Source of the DNA: Nectonema munidae
Taxonomy: Eukaryota > Nematomorpha > Nectonematoida > Nectonematidae
Assembly: GCA_030549495.1 (NCBI GenBank)
Contig: JAUIRK010000256.1
Coordinates: forward strand, 182,298 to 246,297
DNA: 64,000 nucleotides
Reading direction: 5' to 3'
Both the position numbers and the translations under genes were made by a program. Below are positions 34,591-61,879 of the stretch, piece after piece; within the stretch, counting starts at the first letter, position 1, and each line of letters opens with the position of its first letter. The notes under the pieces were generated by a model. That model saw nothing but the letters and a program-made list of their open reading frames with translations. It was not told the DNA's origin and made no database searches.

Positions 34591-37154
34591 ATTTTATTAG
34601 ATATATTTGTCATCAATCAAAATTTTGATTGACATTTTCCAAAAAGTAACCATCATTTTGAAAAAATTTAAGCTATAAAGTGTTTCAAAACTGTATATAT
34701 TTATAAATTTTCAAACGAGTATATAATATTAAACCAAAGTTATAAGATTAACTAGAGATACTGTCAGAATTTTGCTGAAAAAGTTTAACTTTTGATTTTG
34801 ATTGACAAATTTTTGTATCAAAATATGCAGCTATCAATTTTAGGAAATGTCACGAAGTATGGTAGCAAAAGATGTAGCTAATTAGGTACAAGAGAAATTT
34901 TAGTTTTAGTATTTAGGATAGGGTTAAAACATCAGTATCAATCTATAGCTGATATAATATAGATAATAATTTACGTTCATTTCTTCTATTTTGTTATTTT
35001 AGTAATGCCAAGGTTCAATTATAACAGTCTTTCATACAGAATGTACTCTTTATATAAGTATACCTTTACGACATGTCGCAAACACTAATTACTTACATTT
35101 ATTCTATCCCTGAGGTACGCTGTAAACTCACAAATATATATACACGCATAAAACACCTCAAGATTTGTCGTACATACTTCTTTCGTGAAGTAATTGTTTT
35201 CTAAAATATTTTCAACACCTTAATTTCCTCTCACAGCAGTTATAAATTTGATTTATTGAGAAAAATTGAATTAAATAAGTCGACTGGAGTAAAAAAACCA
35301 ATGTGTGTCCTGTGAAAATAAGCACACTGGAGTAAAAAGCCCATGTGTGTCTTGAGTCTTTTCTTATACAGGAACCAAGTCTTTCATATTTACAACTGTT
35401 ATAGCAGTTCTACTTCACCCACAACAGCATTATACTTGTCATTTCTTTTCATAAGCACGGGACCAAGAGTGATTAGCTAGGAAGCTAAAGAGATTCCAGA
35501 TGTAGAGCGTTGTGGAAATTTCATGAAGCTTTCGTGTGGAGGCATCTATGGAGGATTGAGTAGAGGGCATCTTTCAAAACTACTTCCAGTGCTTTTGCAT
35601 CTATGTTTAATAAGTGTTACTCATTGTGGCTTCTAATTTTAGCAAGTACTGCTATAGTTCTTGTGATAAAAAAAGAGGAACCTCTCTCTATAACACTGCA
35701 TGTAATCAGGGATTCCAAAAATAGAAAACAAAATGACAAGCTAATCATTATGGTTGAAGCCTTCATATTTTCAAAGAAATACGAATGTAAACAGTGACAA
35801 CTCTTCATCAATGAATGTTAAAAAATGTTGCCACTAGAGCTAGTAAATATACACTTACTCCTTTCAAATGTCTGGCAGCATTTACCAGCGGCGTGTGTGG
35901 AGGTTTATAAAACCTAAGATATATTTCATTCCATATTTTACATTTATTTGTCATTTTCTTTACTTCTATTGAGATTATTTACTCTTGTCATTTGATGACA
36001 GTTGATTGTGTGTGTTATAAAGCTTATAGCTATCTATTTATTGTAGGCAAGAGCGCTCGCTCTTCAGAGCTTCTCTGCAACAAGGCTCTCATTCCAGTAT
36101 CTCTACTCATGACGCAATGTTTCATTCAAAGCTTGTCGTTTTTGACATTTTCAGAATGTTGTTTATTTTATATGTCCATAAACGCTTTTTCTAATTACAA
36201 TTTTTTCTAATTAGACAAAGCAAACTTATAATGACTAAAATAAGCTATAATGGCAATGAAACGTAAATGCTAATCACTCCATTTCATTCTCTTGATGATT
36301 TGGGCCAGTACAACAATTGTTATACATTTTTTGAAGTGCATGCTTAAAATAGATTTCTATATAAAAGATAAATAGTGTTTGAGTAAATACCCCAGGATTT
36401 AGAAGAACGAAATTTCAAAGGGAAAGGAGGAGGATTTTTCTATTTACATTAACATATGGAGCGGCTCTTCTTTAGTTGAGGCCTGAAGTAAGAGTTGGCG
36501 TTAAATATATCGAAGATTACACATTTGGGATCGAAGTCGGATTTTGGTAGGAAGTAAGAGTCGGATATTTCGGTTTCAACTCCGCAAACCATATAATTAT
36601 AGAAAAAATCTACCACAAACCATATGAAACAAATTGTCATCATGAAAACTGCATTAATTAAAAAATAAATGAGAAATTACGTCTCTGAATGTCTTTTTAA
36701 ATTTTGATCTTTATTTATTAATCGAAAAAGGATGTGAAATTTCATCAACTGAGTTAGCGCTTCGTATATTGTTTTCAAGATTAAAATCTTGAACAAAGAT
36801 TCAAACTTATATTCCACTATATTTTGGTGTTACTACTTTCACTTCTAAAGCATCGGTAGACAACCAATTGTTCACAGACCACTAATGACGAGTAGAAAAA
36901 TTCATTGGCCCTCAAAATCCTAAAAATTTTTTAAATCATTTTGTCTCAGCCCAAAGTATTTTAAGTATTAAAGATCATCTTGAATGTATATCTAAATTCT
37001 AAAACAAAGAGTTTCGATAACAATTATATGAAAATTTATTCATAATGAAAAGTAGATTATTTTTCAAAAAGCAATGCTTAACTGTATTTTTTTTATTAAC
37101 GGGACCAGGGTCAACTTTATAAAATTATTATCACATGCCTTATAAATTCTTTTA
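34591..37154. other. AT-rich DNA without a supported gene
   Basis: Contains the short tandem duplication at 35283-35368. An open frame at 35603-35797 (plus) begins with a hydrophobic run but has no recognisable relative and an equally long antisense frame. A patch at 36520-36560 holds GTCGGAT words of the dispersed GGAGTCGG type. No exon is supported. Confidence 0.4.
35283..35368. repeat. Two-copy tandem duplication, 43-bp unit
   Basis: ACTGGAGTAAAAAAACCA followed by ATGTGTGTCCTG at 35283 recurs as ACTGGAGTAAAAAGCCC and ATGTGTGTCTTG at 35326. Confidence 0.65.
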
Positions 37155-37162
37155 ATACAAAT

Positions 37163-37600
37163 CAGTGGCGTAACTAGGCGGGGGCGGTCCGCCCCGGGCG
37201 GCCTATTTTGAAATCACTAATATATGTCAATCAATATGATGTTAAGATCTTTATAACAGTTTGTGTTGTAAGAGATTTTCATTTGACAAACACAAAAAAA
37301 CATACATACACAACAAATCTGAGACCTGAAAAAAGTTTTTGACGAAGTTATTGAAGAGTTTGCTAACAAAAAAGCTAGAAAAGTTCATCTATAAAAAGTT
37401 GAAAATGAATATTTGTAATTATTAAATTTTTCAGTTTTTTTATTTTCATATTAAAGCATTATTTTCTATTATAAGAATTTATATAAAACTAATTTATAAA
37501 TAAATAAAGTTTTATGCGTTTTTAACTAATTTTTTTAAATAAAAAGGTGCGTCAAATTTATGACCCGCCCTGAGCGGCAATTCTCGTGGTTACGCCACTA
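37163..37600. mobile_element. hAT-type MITE with perfect 8-bp target duplication
   Basis: Ends CAGTGGCGTAACTAGG and, inverted, TAGTGGCGTAACCACG. The duplication atacaaat is at 37155-37162 and 37601-37608. The subterminal DNA is GC-rich (GGGGGCGGTCCGCCCC near the left end, GACCCGCCC near the right); the middle is AT-rich and non-coding. Confidence 0.88.
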
Positions 37601-37608
37601 ATACAAAT

Positions 37609-38454
37609 AATCTGATTATTCTGGTCGTTAATGGGTGTTAAAAAGTGTAGATGATGAAGAACATTTCTGGATTAAATATTAGTTATCTTCAAGAGCTGGC
37701 TACTTCTGTTCTATAAAGTACGCATACAATATATAAATAATCAATTTCCAATGCTATCACAAGGATAAATGCGCTGTGTCCTACTTTTAAAGACAAAAAT
37801 CAATTGATTATATTATTGCTCATGTTAAATAACAGGAAAGAAATGTGAGTGAAGAAATCGGCTTCTTAACTTATAGACATAGAAAAGGACATAAACCATC
37901 TTTATTCATCACGGCAACCAAATTTTAGCCTAAAAATGCCTTTTTTTGTGGCTTATTCACTTTGACCACAAACTCGCCTGCTTTAAAAGATACATTTTTA
38001 TAAACTAATTTCCAAAAATTCGTCACTAGTTTTTTTTTGTATTTACAGAGAGATTATCTTATATTTTTAGAGGATCAAAATTAATCGGTTCTAATGCAAA
38101 TATATTTTTAGATTATTCTTTGATCAAGGAGGAATTATCTTTATTTGTCGCATTACATAAGAATCTTCACTTGGTGGACTTTCAGAAGGATCAACTTTAC
38201 TTGGATGCTTTTCAGTGGGATTGTCTTTACTAGTGTAACTCCAGAGGGATTGTCTTTACTTGCTCCGAAATTTTTGACTTAACCCTTGAGGACCCGCCGG
38301 GTACCGGTGTGAAAATCATCTGCTTAAAATATATAAAATTCCAAAAGAAAGTAGACGCAAAAATTATCCACATAGGGTTATTTTAATTTAAAAAAAAGTT
38401 TTGTGGAAAAAATATACTAATTTACAATTATAAAAAAATTAATTATTATAAATA
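37609..38454. other. AT-rich spacer between two MITEs
   Basis: At 38280 a TTAA is followed by CCCTTGAGGACCC, which looks like one end of a piggyBac-type MITE, but no matching right end was found. No gene supported. Confidence 0.4.
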
Positions 38455-38462
38455 ATAATAAT

Positions 38463-38800
38463 TAGAGATGTATCCGATATCCGCTAAAAATTTTACATCC
38501 TCATCCGAATTTTCAAACATTTTTCTTTTTTCTATATGCCGCAAAGTTTTTTTCGGAATTTTGAATTTTTACTTTATCCAACATTTTTATGGTAAGTATG
38601 TCTTTATGATTACACATATACATTGACCCCTTCTCTCTCAATTTTTAAGAAGTATAAAACTTGCTTTTGCTTAGAATAGCTATTATGATATCCGCATCCA
38701 CTAAAAAATGAATTCTGACATCCGCATTCGCTAGACTGTCAAATTTTACATCCACATCATCATCCGCAGATAAAAAAATTTCACATCCCATACATCTCTA
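38463..38800. mobile_element. hAT-type MITE, copy 3 of the family
   Basis: Ends TAGAGATGTATCCGATATC and, inverted, TAGAGATGTATGGGATG. Flanking ataataat (38455-38462) and ataatgat (38801-38808) match at 7 of 8. Near each end the word ATCCGCAT or a close variant is repeated. It aligns along most of its length with the copy at 17687. Confidence 0.86.
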
Positions 38801-39056
38801 ATAATGATATATGAAATTTTATATCTTTAAATTAAAAAAACATTTCAACAATCGCTGAAATTTCTTGAGAGTTTTGTAACTGAAAAAATTCTGTGAGTGA
38901 CATTGAAATTTTTTTAGTAAAATAAATTGTCTTTGAAAGCAAATTTCAAATCGATTCAAAATGAATAATAATAATCAGTGCCTTTTTTGTGCTTGCGGAT
39001 AAATTGACTTCCTTTGATCATTAGTATCACCCTTATAAAAAATAGAAGACATTTAA

Positions 39057-39062
39057 TTTATT
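39057..39062 (-). promoter_or_regulatory. AATAAA polyadenylation signal of the KAT2 gene
   Basis: AATAAA on the minus strand, 85 bases after the TAA stop at 39149-39147, the closest canonical signal. Confidence 0.55.
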
Positions 39063-39146
39063 TAAATAAAGATGTTATATCACATATAACTGAGTACAAA
39101 ATTTGTTACAAATAGTGGAAAAAGTGATGCATCGCAATAACCAACT

Positions 39147-55035
<15,889 letters not shown>

Positions 55036-55369
55036 GATGGCAAATCGAATGTCAAAGGAAATTTCAGCATCACAAAATTTCAAAGACTAGTCTAAATAAA
55101 CACAAAGTAGGGAAGATGTTTGCGAGATAAGTACTGAAATTTGATTGAGTTCGCTATATTTGTGTGTAGAAATATCGCAAACATAGATATAGAAGATTAA
55201 GACATACGTACAACAGTTCATAGTTAAAATTATTTAACCCAAAAATTTATTTAACCTAAACATATCAATCAGCATTTTACAGTTTATTTATAATTGTATA
55301 ATATATTTATTCATATGGCTATTTTTACATTTAAATATATCATTTACTCTTAATGTTAGTTCTAATAAC

Positions 55370-55515
55370 GGTAAAGGTAATGTGGGATGTTTTCGTCGAG
55401 AAGGCACAATTGCACCGCTTGTATCGAACTATGAAGAAAGTAGGCTTGATGCGGGATCGAACCAAGACTTTGAGTTATCGAAACCCAGTATCTAACCAAC
55501 CTTACTCATGCACCT
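55370..55515 (-). mobile_element. tRNA-derived SINE-like repeat, copy 2
   Basis: Minus strand reads TTGGTTAGATACTGGG (A-box-like) and TTGGTTCGATCCC (B-box-like), then the same body as the copy at 21728, including CATAGTTCGATACAAGCGG and the end near TTTACC. The two copies differ by scattered substitutions and small gaps, so they are not a recent duplicate. No tail or target duplication assigned. Confidence 0.72.
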
Positions 55516-56639
55516 AGATTAATAATTTTAGTCTAGCTACCATTTTACTCTTAATTGTTTATTTTCATTTTTTTCTTCCCTATCCGAATCCATTAGAAAA
55601 AAGACTTCAACATGACAAAAATATCATCTTTGATGTCATTTATAATTTATAAATTAAGTTTATGAAACTTGTATTCAAAATTAACACACTGATACAAAAA
55701 AAATTAAGTTAAGATCATTAGCCTCCTCCCAAAATATTTCCATGTTTATTATGGCATTGTTTGATGTGTCATAAACTATGATATTGATTATATTATGTAT
55801 TTTTTATTAGCTCTACCATCATTTTCTCCTAATTTAATTATATTTGATATTGAGTTGGTTCATAAAAATACAATAAAATTTTTTTATACCAAATAATATC
55901 ATTTAAAAAAATTCTTGGATATTTTTGATAAACTAGCTATCTCCAAAATGACTTAGTCTTAAGAAGACTTATTCTATAAATAGGTATATTTTGTATCAAA
56001 GAGCAATAAACAGTGGAAAAAATGAAGCAATAGTCAATGTCAAAAATAATCAGCATTAATATTTAAGGAATGAAAATTAGTGTAAACATATAACTTATAG
56101 AACACGATTTAGAAAAATTTCGAAAAACTTCTAGAAACTTTTTTATTCAATTCACTTTGTAATTTGTATATATCAAATTTTTCCATTTCAAAATTCATTT
56201 AAATTTCTCAATACATTTCATTAAATCAATTATTAAAAATAAATTTTTTTGGAGAATTTTCTAAAAAAAAATTAACTATAAAAAATTCCAATCAAATTTT
56301 TAAAAAAAAAACATTTTCTCCTAAAAAATCTTCAAAGATGAAATTATTGTTATGATAGAGGAGTTAATGATATGAAAGTGACGAGTAAAATGAAATTATG
56401 TGCCAGGAAGAACTGAAAATATGTATCGGGCTTAAATTAGTATAGCTGGGCACATGGAAGTACATATATGGTTTTACTAATGATGATGATTTTCTCAAAA
56501 GAAACAGTTAAAAAATCTTTTCATTGTTTGTAATGAACATTTGAAATTAGTGAAAATTGCACATAAAAGACCGTTCACCGTTGTCATTTATCAAGCTTTA
56601 AGCATGAAAACAAAATTTGTAAGCTGATGTTTTTTTCAA
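55516..56639. other. AT-rich DNA, nothing supported
   Basis: No exon, element end or repeat family recognised. If the KAT2 promoter is close to its first located exon, it would lie in the left part of this stretch or just before it; no clear TATA box was seen. Confidence 0.4.
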
Positions 56640-57240
56640 ATTCTCAAGATAGCAAAAGTTGGTCCGATACCAAAAAATAAAACACCTCCTTCTATTAATT
56701 TAATATCTATTAAAATCCTATCTAACTTCTATAAGATCTTTGAAAAATGATTTTAAATAAAATTTTATATTTCTCTCAAAAGGTTGGTTAAATAAATACA
56801 AGTCAATTTGCTTTTCTTTCTGGTTCATCCATTGAAAATGTTCTTTTACATTTATTAATTGATATCTATCTAGGCTTTACTAAAACCTTCGAGACTATCA
56901 AACAATATTTTGACTCATAAGTAACTTATCTAATCATCATTTGTATGTCCTTTATAATAATAGAAAATTTATACTACAATCAACTTTAACTGGAGTTACA
57001 CAAAGCTCTATTCTCGATCATTTTTTGTTTCTTTTATATGTTAATAATATTTCATCATTTTGGCTGAATGAAAAGTGTAAATGACTTAAGAAAAAGATTC
57101 ACTCGAACATATATAATTTACAAAACACTTGAAATAACAATGATAAATATTTGATGAGAATAAAAAATACACTAAATCTAGATATGTGAACCAAAAATTA
57201 AAGAAAAATTGATTTTAACTAACAAGGTGGTACAAAAGAC
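56640..57240 (+). mobile_element. LINE reverse-transcriptase remnant, heavily decayed
   Basis: With many stops and frame changes the plus strand still reads AKVGPIPKNK then PPSINLISIKIL (RPISL block) and LTGVTQSSILDHFLFLLYVN, the decayed form of the GVPQGSILGPLLFLLYIND motif of non-LTR reverse transcriptases. The YADD motif is not recognisable. Much older than the LINE at the right edge and related to the same broad group. Confidence 0.62.
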
Positions 57241-58446
57241 AACTGCACTATCATCCATCTTCTAAGCTTTTTATAATTTAAATGGAGCATATAAATAGAA
57301 AAAAATGATAATTGACAATTCTTTAATAAAATAAAAATACATAGTGTAGTATTTACATACAGACACGCTTAATATACAAAACTCTAAAAACAAACATGAT
57401 AAAAAAGTGAAAATATGCCATTCATCTTTGATTTTTACAAGTGTTTTATATTGTGCGATGATCTTCCCATCCGAAACTTTTTTTCCGTGAATAAAATTCA
57501 TTGATTTTTGTTAAATATAAAAATATTTGTTAAATATTTTTAATCCAACATTCCTTAATCCGATCTGATTATTACTGTAACCGTAGAGGTCAAATTAACA
57601 AATCATTATGTGGATGTAAATATAAAAATTGGTGAACAGTTTCTACAGAAGTTATTATTTTTTTACAAATATAATAGTTTTTTATTACAATGATAATTAT
57701 TGTTAAAAAAGATTGTCTTTTAATTTGCAATATTTACCATTGAATAACTTAGAAAGGGAAAAAGCTTTAATTAATTCATTATAAAATTGGATTTTATAGA
57801 AATTGATTGTAGTTAAAAATAATTAACAATTTATATTTATTTTTAAACGGAAACAAATAGTTAGTTGGCCAATAAAAAAAATAATACCATGTTTCTATTA
57901 TTGTCCCTCTTGCATTCAAGTGAAGAATAATATTAAAAAAATTTAGATTAAAAATATACGAGAGGCCATCAAAAATGGAACAAATAATTCAAAAAAAAGA
58001 TATTCGTATGACAAAAATAATTTGTGAATTTGAAGATTACAACGAATTTCAATAATATTTCATTTAACAATATTTTCAAATTTTATTTAAAATAAATTCC
58101 AGCCGAATTACATGATGTTGCCTGTAGTTTAGTACGATAGCACAATTTACAAACTATAAACTAATAAAATTTCTATAACGTAGTCAATAGGCTTATGTGA
58201 GGACATTGAATTTAGATTATTAGTTTTGTAGTAATGATGCATTTTGTGTAGCAGAGGGGAGGAGTACTTAATTTATAGTACAGATTTTCTCAAACTTTTC
58301 ACACTGCCTCCCTTCAAAAATTTTCAATATGCTTCTTGTTCTTTTCTAATTTGTCTAAATAACTTAATGCTACCTAATTTGACCTCATTAAACTATTTTT
58401 TTTATTGATTTTAATAATTTTTATTTTTTATATTTGATTTAAAATT
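57241..58446. other. AT-rich DNA, nothing supported
   Basis: A minus-strand open frame at 57271-57501 starts MNFIHGKKVSDGKIIAQYKT but has no recognised relative and turns low-complexity. Otherwise nothing. Confidence 0.4.
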
Positions 58447-58454
58447 TAATATAC

Positions 58455-58698
58455 CAGGGCGGATCAAAATGTGGGGGCAGGGACAAAACTGGCCTGCCCC
58501 TCAATGTTTTTTGATATCATTCAATTTTACACGTATCTCATATAAACGGGTCTTATAAAATCATTTGAATTTTATAATTTTAAACACGATTATTAAATTT
58601 TATATCTTAAAATACTTTAGAAGAAGGGTAAACTACTTAAAATATCATTTACAAAACAGCTACTCCCCCCCCCCCCAATCAAAATCCTAGATCTATCC
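58455..58698. mobile_element. Probable hAT-type MITE
   Basis: Left end CAGGGCGGATCAAAATG; the inverted right end reads GGATAGATCTAGGATTTTGATTGG-like text (first bases changed). Flanks taatatac and cagtatac agree at 6 of 8. A G-rich tract near the left and a C-rich tract (58666-58677) near the right mirror each other. Older and less certain than the other MITEs. Confidence 0.48.
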
Positions 58699-58743
58699 CA
58701 GTATACAAAATATCTTTTATTATATTTTTAATAAAAAAATCCT

Positions 58744-59530
58744 TTATTGCAAAATTAATATACTATTTTTCCAGATAACTGATGGATTTCTGGTTATTTT
58801 ACTTATAACCTTCCACATCAGAGTCAACATTGATTCGTTTATTTCGGGTTTAATTTTCATAATAAGAAGAGTAAAATATACAGATTGACATAGATAATAG
58901 TTGAAAAAAGCAATTATATTCTGGAAACAATTCATAAATTTTTGGATATGAGTTATAGATTGAACAACAAAAATCATTTAAAGATTTATCTTCATAAAGA
59001 TCTTTGTCTGAAGAATCATTCCTAAGATCAATGAATTTATTTTGAATATCATCAGGAAGTAATGTAACTTGAAAGTTATTATTAAAATGATTTCCAATCA
59101 TGTTCCCTTCTTCTTCCTTCACTTTTTGGAAATTAATTTTGTAGAGATTTAAGGTGCTGTGTAATTTAAGTTTTTAGTTAATCATCAAACCGATAATTTT
59201 CAGTTTTATCAAGAAGGCTTAAGAGGTTTTTAAACATGGCAACATTTCCATTTTAAACCTTTTCTATCAATTGTAGTTTTGCAATAAATACAAGAAGAGA
59301 ATCTACAAAATGTACCAAAATTTTAAATTTACCCTGCATTTTAAGATTTAATTTATTTAACTGTTCCAATATATCTGCTAAATATGCAAGACATTCTTAC
59401 AATTAAATTGATTTAATGTAACAAGGATCACTTATTTTTGCATTTCTAAAAAAAGTTTGATTTCTTTACGAAGTTCAAATACTATATTCTACAACAAAAC
59501 CTCTTGAAAGCCAGCATAGAATAAAAAGAA
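58744..59530 (-). pseudogene. hAT transposase (ZBED5-like), C-terminal part, broken
   Basis: Minus strand: CLAYLADILEQLNKLNLKMQ and KILVHFVDSLLVFIAKLQL near 59400-59270, then LLPDDIQNKFIDLRNDSSDK and SLNDFCCSIYNSYPKIYEL (59060-58920), and a decayed dimerisation end. This order (LADIFxxLNxLNLxLQG, LPDDIQ, YPxL) is that of ZBED5-like hAT proteins. Several stops and frame changes separate the parts. It may be another copy of the element at 1-1651, whose C-terminal part is outside the window. Confidence 0.78.
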
Positions 59531-60953
59531 GAACTTAATGCTCTGAATCAATTTCTTTTTATAAAGCTCCTAATTACAGCTAGAATTCAGAACACAAACT
59601 TTAATAATATTAACACATTTAATTACTGTCTCCAGTAACATAGAAGTGCAAAAGGAAGAGTTTTTGACGCTAACGCAAAACGATGTATTATGCAATCTAC
59701 TTTTTGGCCTTACGAGCTCATTTTAATACACTAGTAGCACTTTTTACACTTTTTTTAAAAGTTATTATAGATCATCTAAAAGACAAACATAAGGAAAGGT
59801 ATGAATAATATAGTGGAAGAAAAGGAAAGAATGATATAAAAAAATGGAGCATGACCGACTGTTATGCATTTTATGTATTTTGAAAAATATAGTCATTGTG
59901 AAGTCTAATAAATGGAAATGTCTGAGTAATGTATAAAATATCCTTACTGACTATCTTGAATGAAATATTATAGATAGAGTAAGAAATAAAGATGATTTTA
60001 GCACTACGTTGTCACATGCTTTCGCAAATTGAAAATATGTTTAATCGAAATGTCAGATTGAAGCATTAAATAATATAATTTGGAATATAATCTGAATGAA
60101 TTATAATAGATATAGTATTGCATGTGTAATAAAGATCATTTGCACATTACTCTTTTGATTGCTTTGACAAATTGATAATATCACTGAGATTCAAAGACAA
60201 TCTTTAAATATTTTGAATAAACAACGCATACTTGTTTGTTTTTTTATCCTTTTTTTTCTTTTTTAGAAGAAGTTAAATGTTTTTACAGTTAGAATCTATT
60301 TCTAAATCCGGGTTCATTGATAGAATCAAGATAACAACTTTCTATTGAGGTTGTACTCTTAATTAGAAATTTAATCTCTATGTACATGTATTTTGATTTG
60401 ATTAGTCTTTTTTTCTTTTTTTTTTTTTATATTCATTTTTGATAAAAAATTCTTCTTCTTATAAAAAGAAATTTTACCGAAATAAATTGTTAAAATTGGT
60501 AGAAAATTTTAAACATAGAGTTGGGGTATTTCTTTATTTCCAACCGTTATTTGCAAAATATGTTCGGGTCGTTGATTAGTTATAACAAAAAACCCGCATA
60601 GAATACCAGAAGCTCAAAAGAACCTATAAATATTCATTACAGTAACTATTTTACTCGTATAAATACATAATTAAAAATAAATCATAGCCACTCCGTATAT
60701 ATAACTATAAATTATACACATATATAAAATTGCAAAAATATGACCAAATGACACCACCAAGCACTCAACACCTTTCAATTAAAGACATGCAACTACCACT
60801 ATTCTTTGTACTATGAACTTTATCACTTCTTTTTTTTTCCCGGCTTATTTGATTTTTATATTATTTAGCATATTTAATTAATTAAATTTTTTGGCGGTTT
60901 CTTTGTCATAAATTTTGCCTTACACTGATTTTGTAAAAGATTTTTTCTGTATC
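59531..60953. other. AT-rich DNA up to the LINE
   Basis: No gene seen. The 5' end of the LINE probably lies between about 60830 and 60953, but no clear boundary or target duplication was found. Confidence 0.4.
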
Positions 60954-61862
60954 ATGGCTGATTTGAGTCAAAACTCAATGTCAAATGATATGATTAATAT
61001 TATCAATGTTGCGAGAGAAGGTTCTTTCGAAGAAAGAGAGAAATCTCTTCTTTCACGTGATAATTCTAAGGAAAATATTAGCCTGGCTCTGATATATCTT
61101 ATTAAAGAATTTGATAAGCTTAAATCAACTTCTTCCTATTCTAATAACGCTGAAGATTTTTCATCTTTAAAAGAAGATGTTTCTAAAATTCAATCTGATT
61201 TGTCTATTATAAAACAAAATTTAAATATTCCCACAAAGTTGTATACTGATGCTGTTAAATCTAAAAAGAATATACTTTATGTGAAATCAGATGATGATAA
61301 AGGTTCTAATTTAGCTACAATGAATATCTTTAAAAATCTTCAAGTTAATTACATTAAAGAAAAGAATAATAGTGTAAAAGTGTCTTTAGCAGATGAAGCA
61401 AATTTGGTCAAAGCTCAATCCCTACTAAATGAAAATAATGTAAAATTCAGGAAAGTTAAAAACTTATCTCCTAAAATAAAGATTAACTTACCCAATGATG
61501 TTAATGCAGATGATTTATGTCGTGAAATTATAGCAAAAAATCCTGGAATAAAAAGTTTGTTGGATGATGGGGGTATTTTTGAATATTTATACTCATTTAA
61601 TTCTAATTATAATAACATGAAAAGTTGTATTTTTAAAATTGATTCTAAAATTTACACATATCTTATTAATTCTAATTTTTATCTGTATATATATTTTAGT
61701 AAATGTAAATGTTATAATTATTATTCAAATGTTCAATGTACTAAGTGCCTTTATTTTGGTCATACCAGTACTAACTGTAGAAATTCCTCTATTCTTTGTG
61801 CTTCTGATGAGCATGTATTGAAAGATTGTAGCTTTCGATCCGACAAAAGTATGTTAAAGTAA
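60954..61862 (+). CDS. LINE ORF1 (gag-like, zinc knuckle), open
   Basis: The ATG at 60954 gives MADLSQNSMSNDMINIINVA; the frame is open for 302 residues to TAA at 61860-61862. A coiled-coil-like acidic region (residues about 55-90, KEDVSKIQSDLSIIKQNL) is followed by an RNA-binding-like part (about 110-210) and a C-terminal CTKCLYFGHTSTNC, a clean CCHC knuckle, with a second degenerate Cys/His cluster (EHVLKDC). This is the arrangement of ORF1 proteins that bind LINE RNA. The C-terminus after residue 300 may be altered by the deletion that removed the endonuclease. Confidence 0.78.
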   Translation: MADLSQNSMSNDMINIINVAREGSFEEREKSLLSRDNSKENISLALIYLIKEFDKLKSTSSYSNNAEDFSSLKEDVSKIQSDLSIIKQNLNIPTKLYTDAVKSKKNILYVKSDDDKGSNLATMNIFKNLQVNYIKEKNNSVKVSLADEANLVKAQSLLNENNVKFRKVKNLSPKIKINLPNDVNADDLCREIIAKNPGIKSLLDDGGIFEYLYSFNSNYNNMKSCIFKIDSKIYTYLINSNFYLYIYFSKCKCYNYYSNVQCTKCLYFGHTSTNCRNSSILCASDEHVLKDCSFRSDKSMLK

Positions 61863-61879
61863 ACTTAAAAACAATCCAA

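Noticed and set aside
35603-35811. Small secreted or membrane protein on either strand
   Set aside because: Overlapping frames of equal length on both strands, no splice or promoter support and no motif.
38279-38300. Left end of a piggyBac-type MITE (TTAA then CCCTTGAGGACCC)
   Set aside because: No matching right end with TTAA was found before the KAT2 gene.
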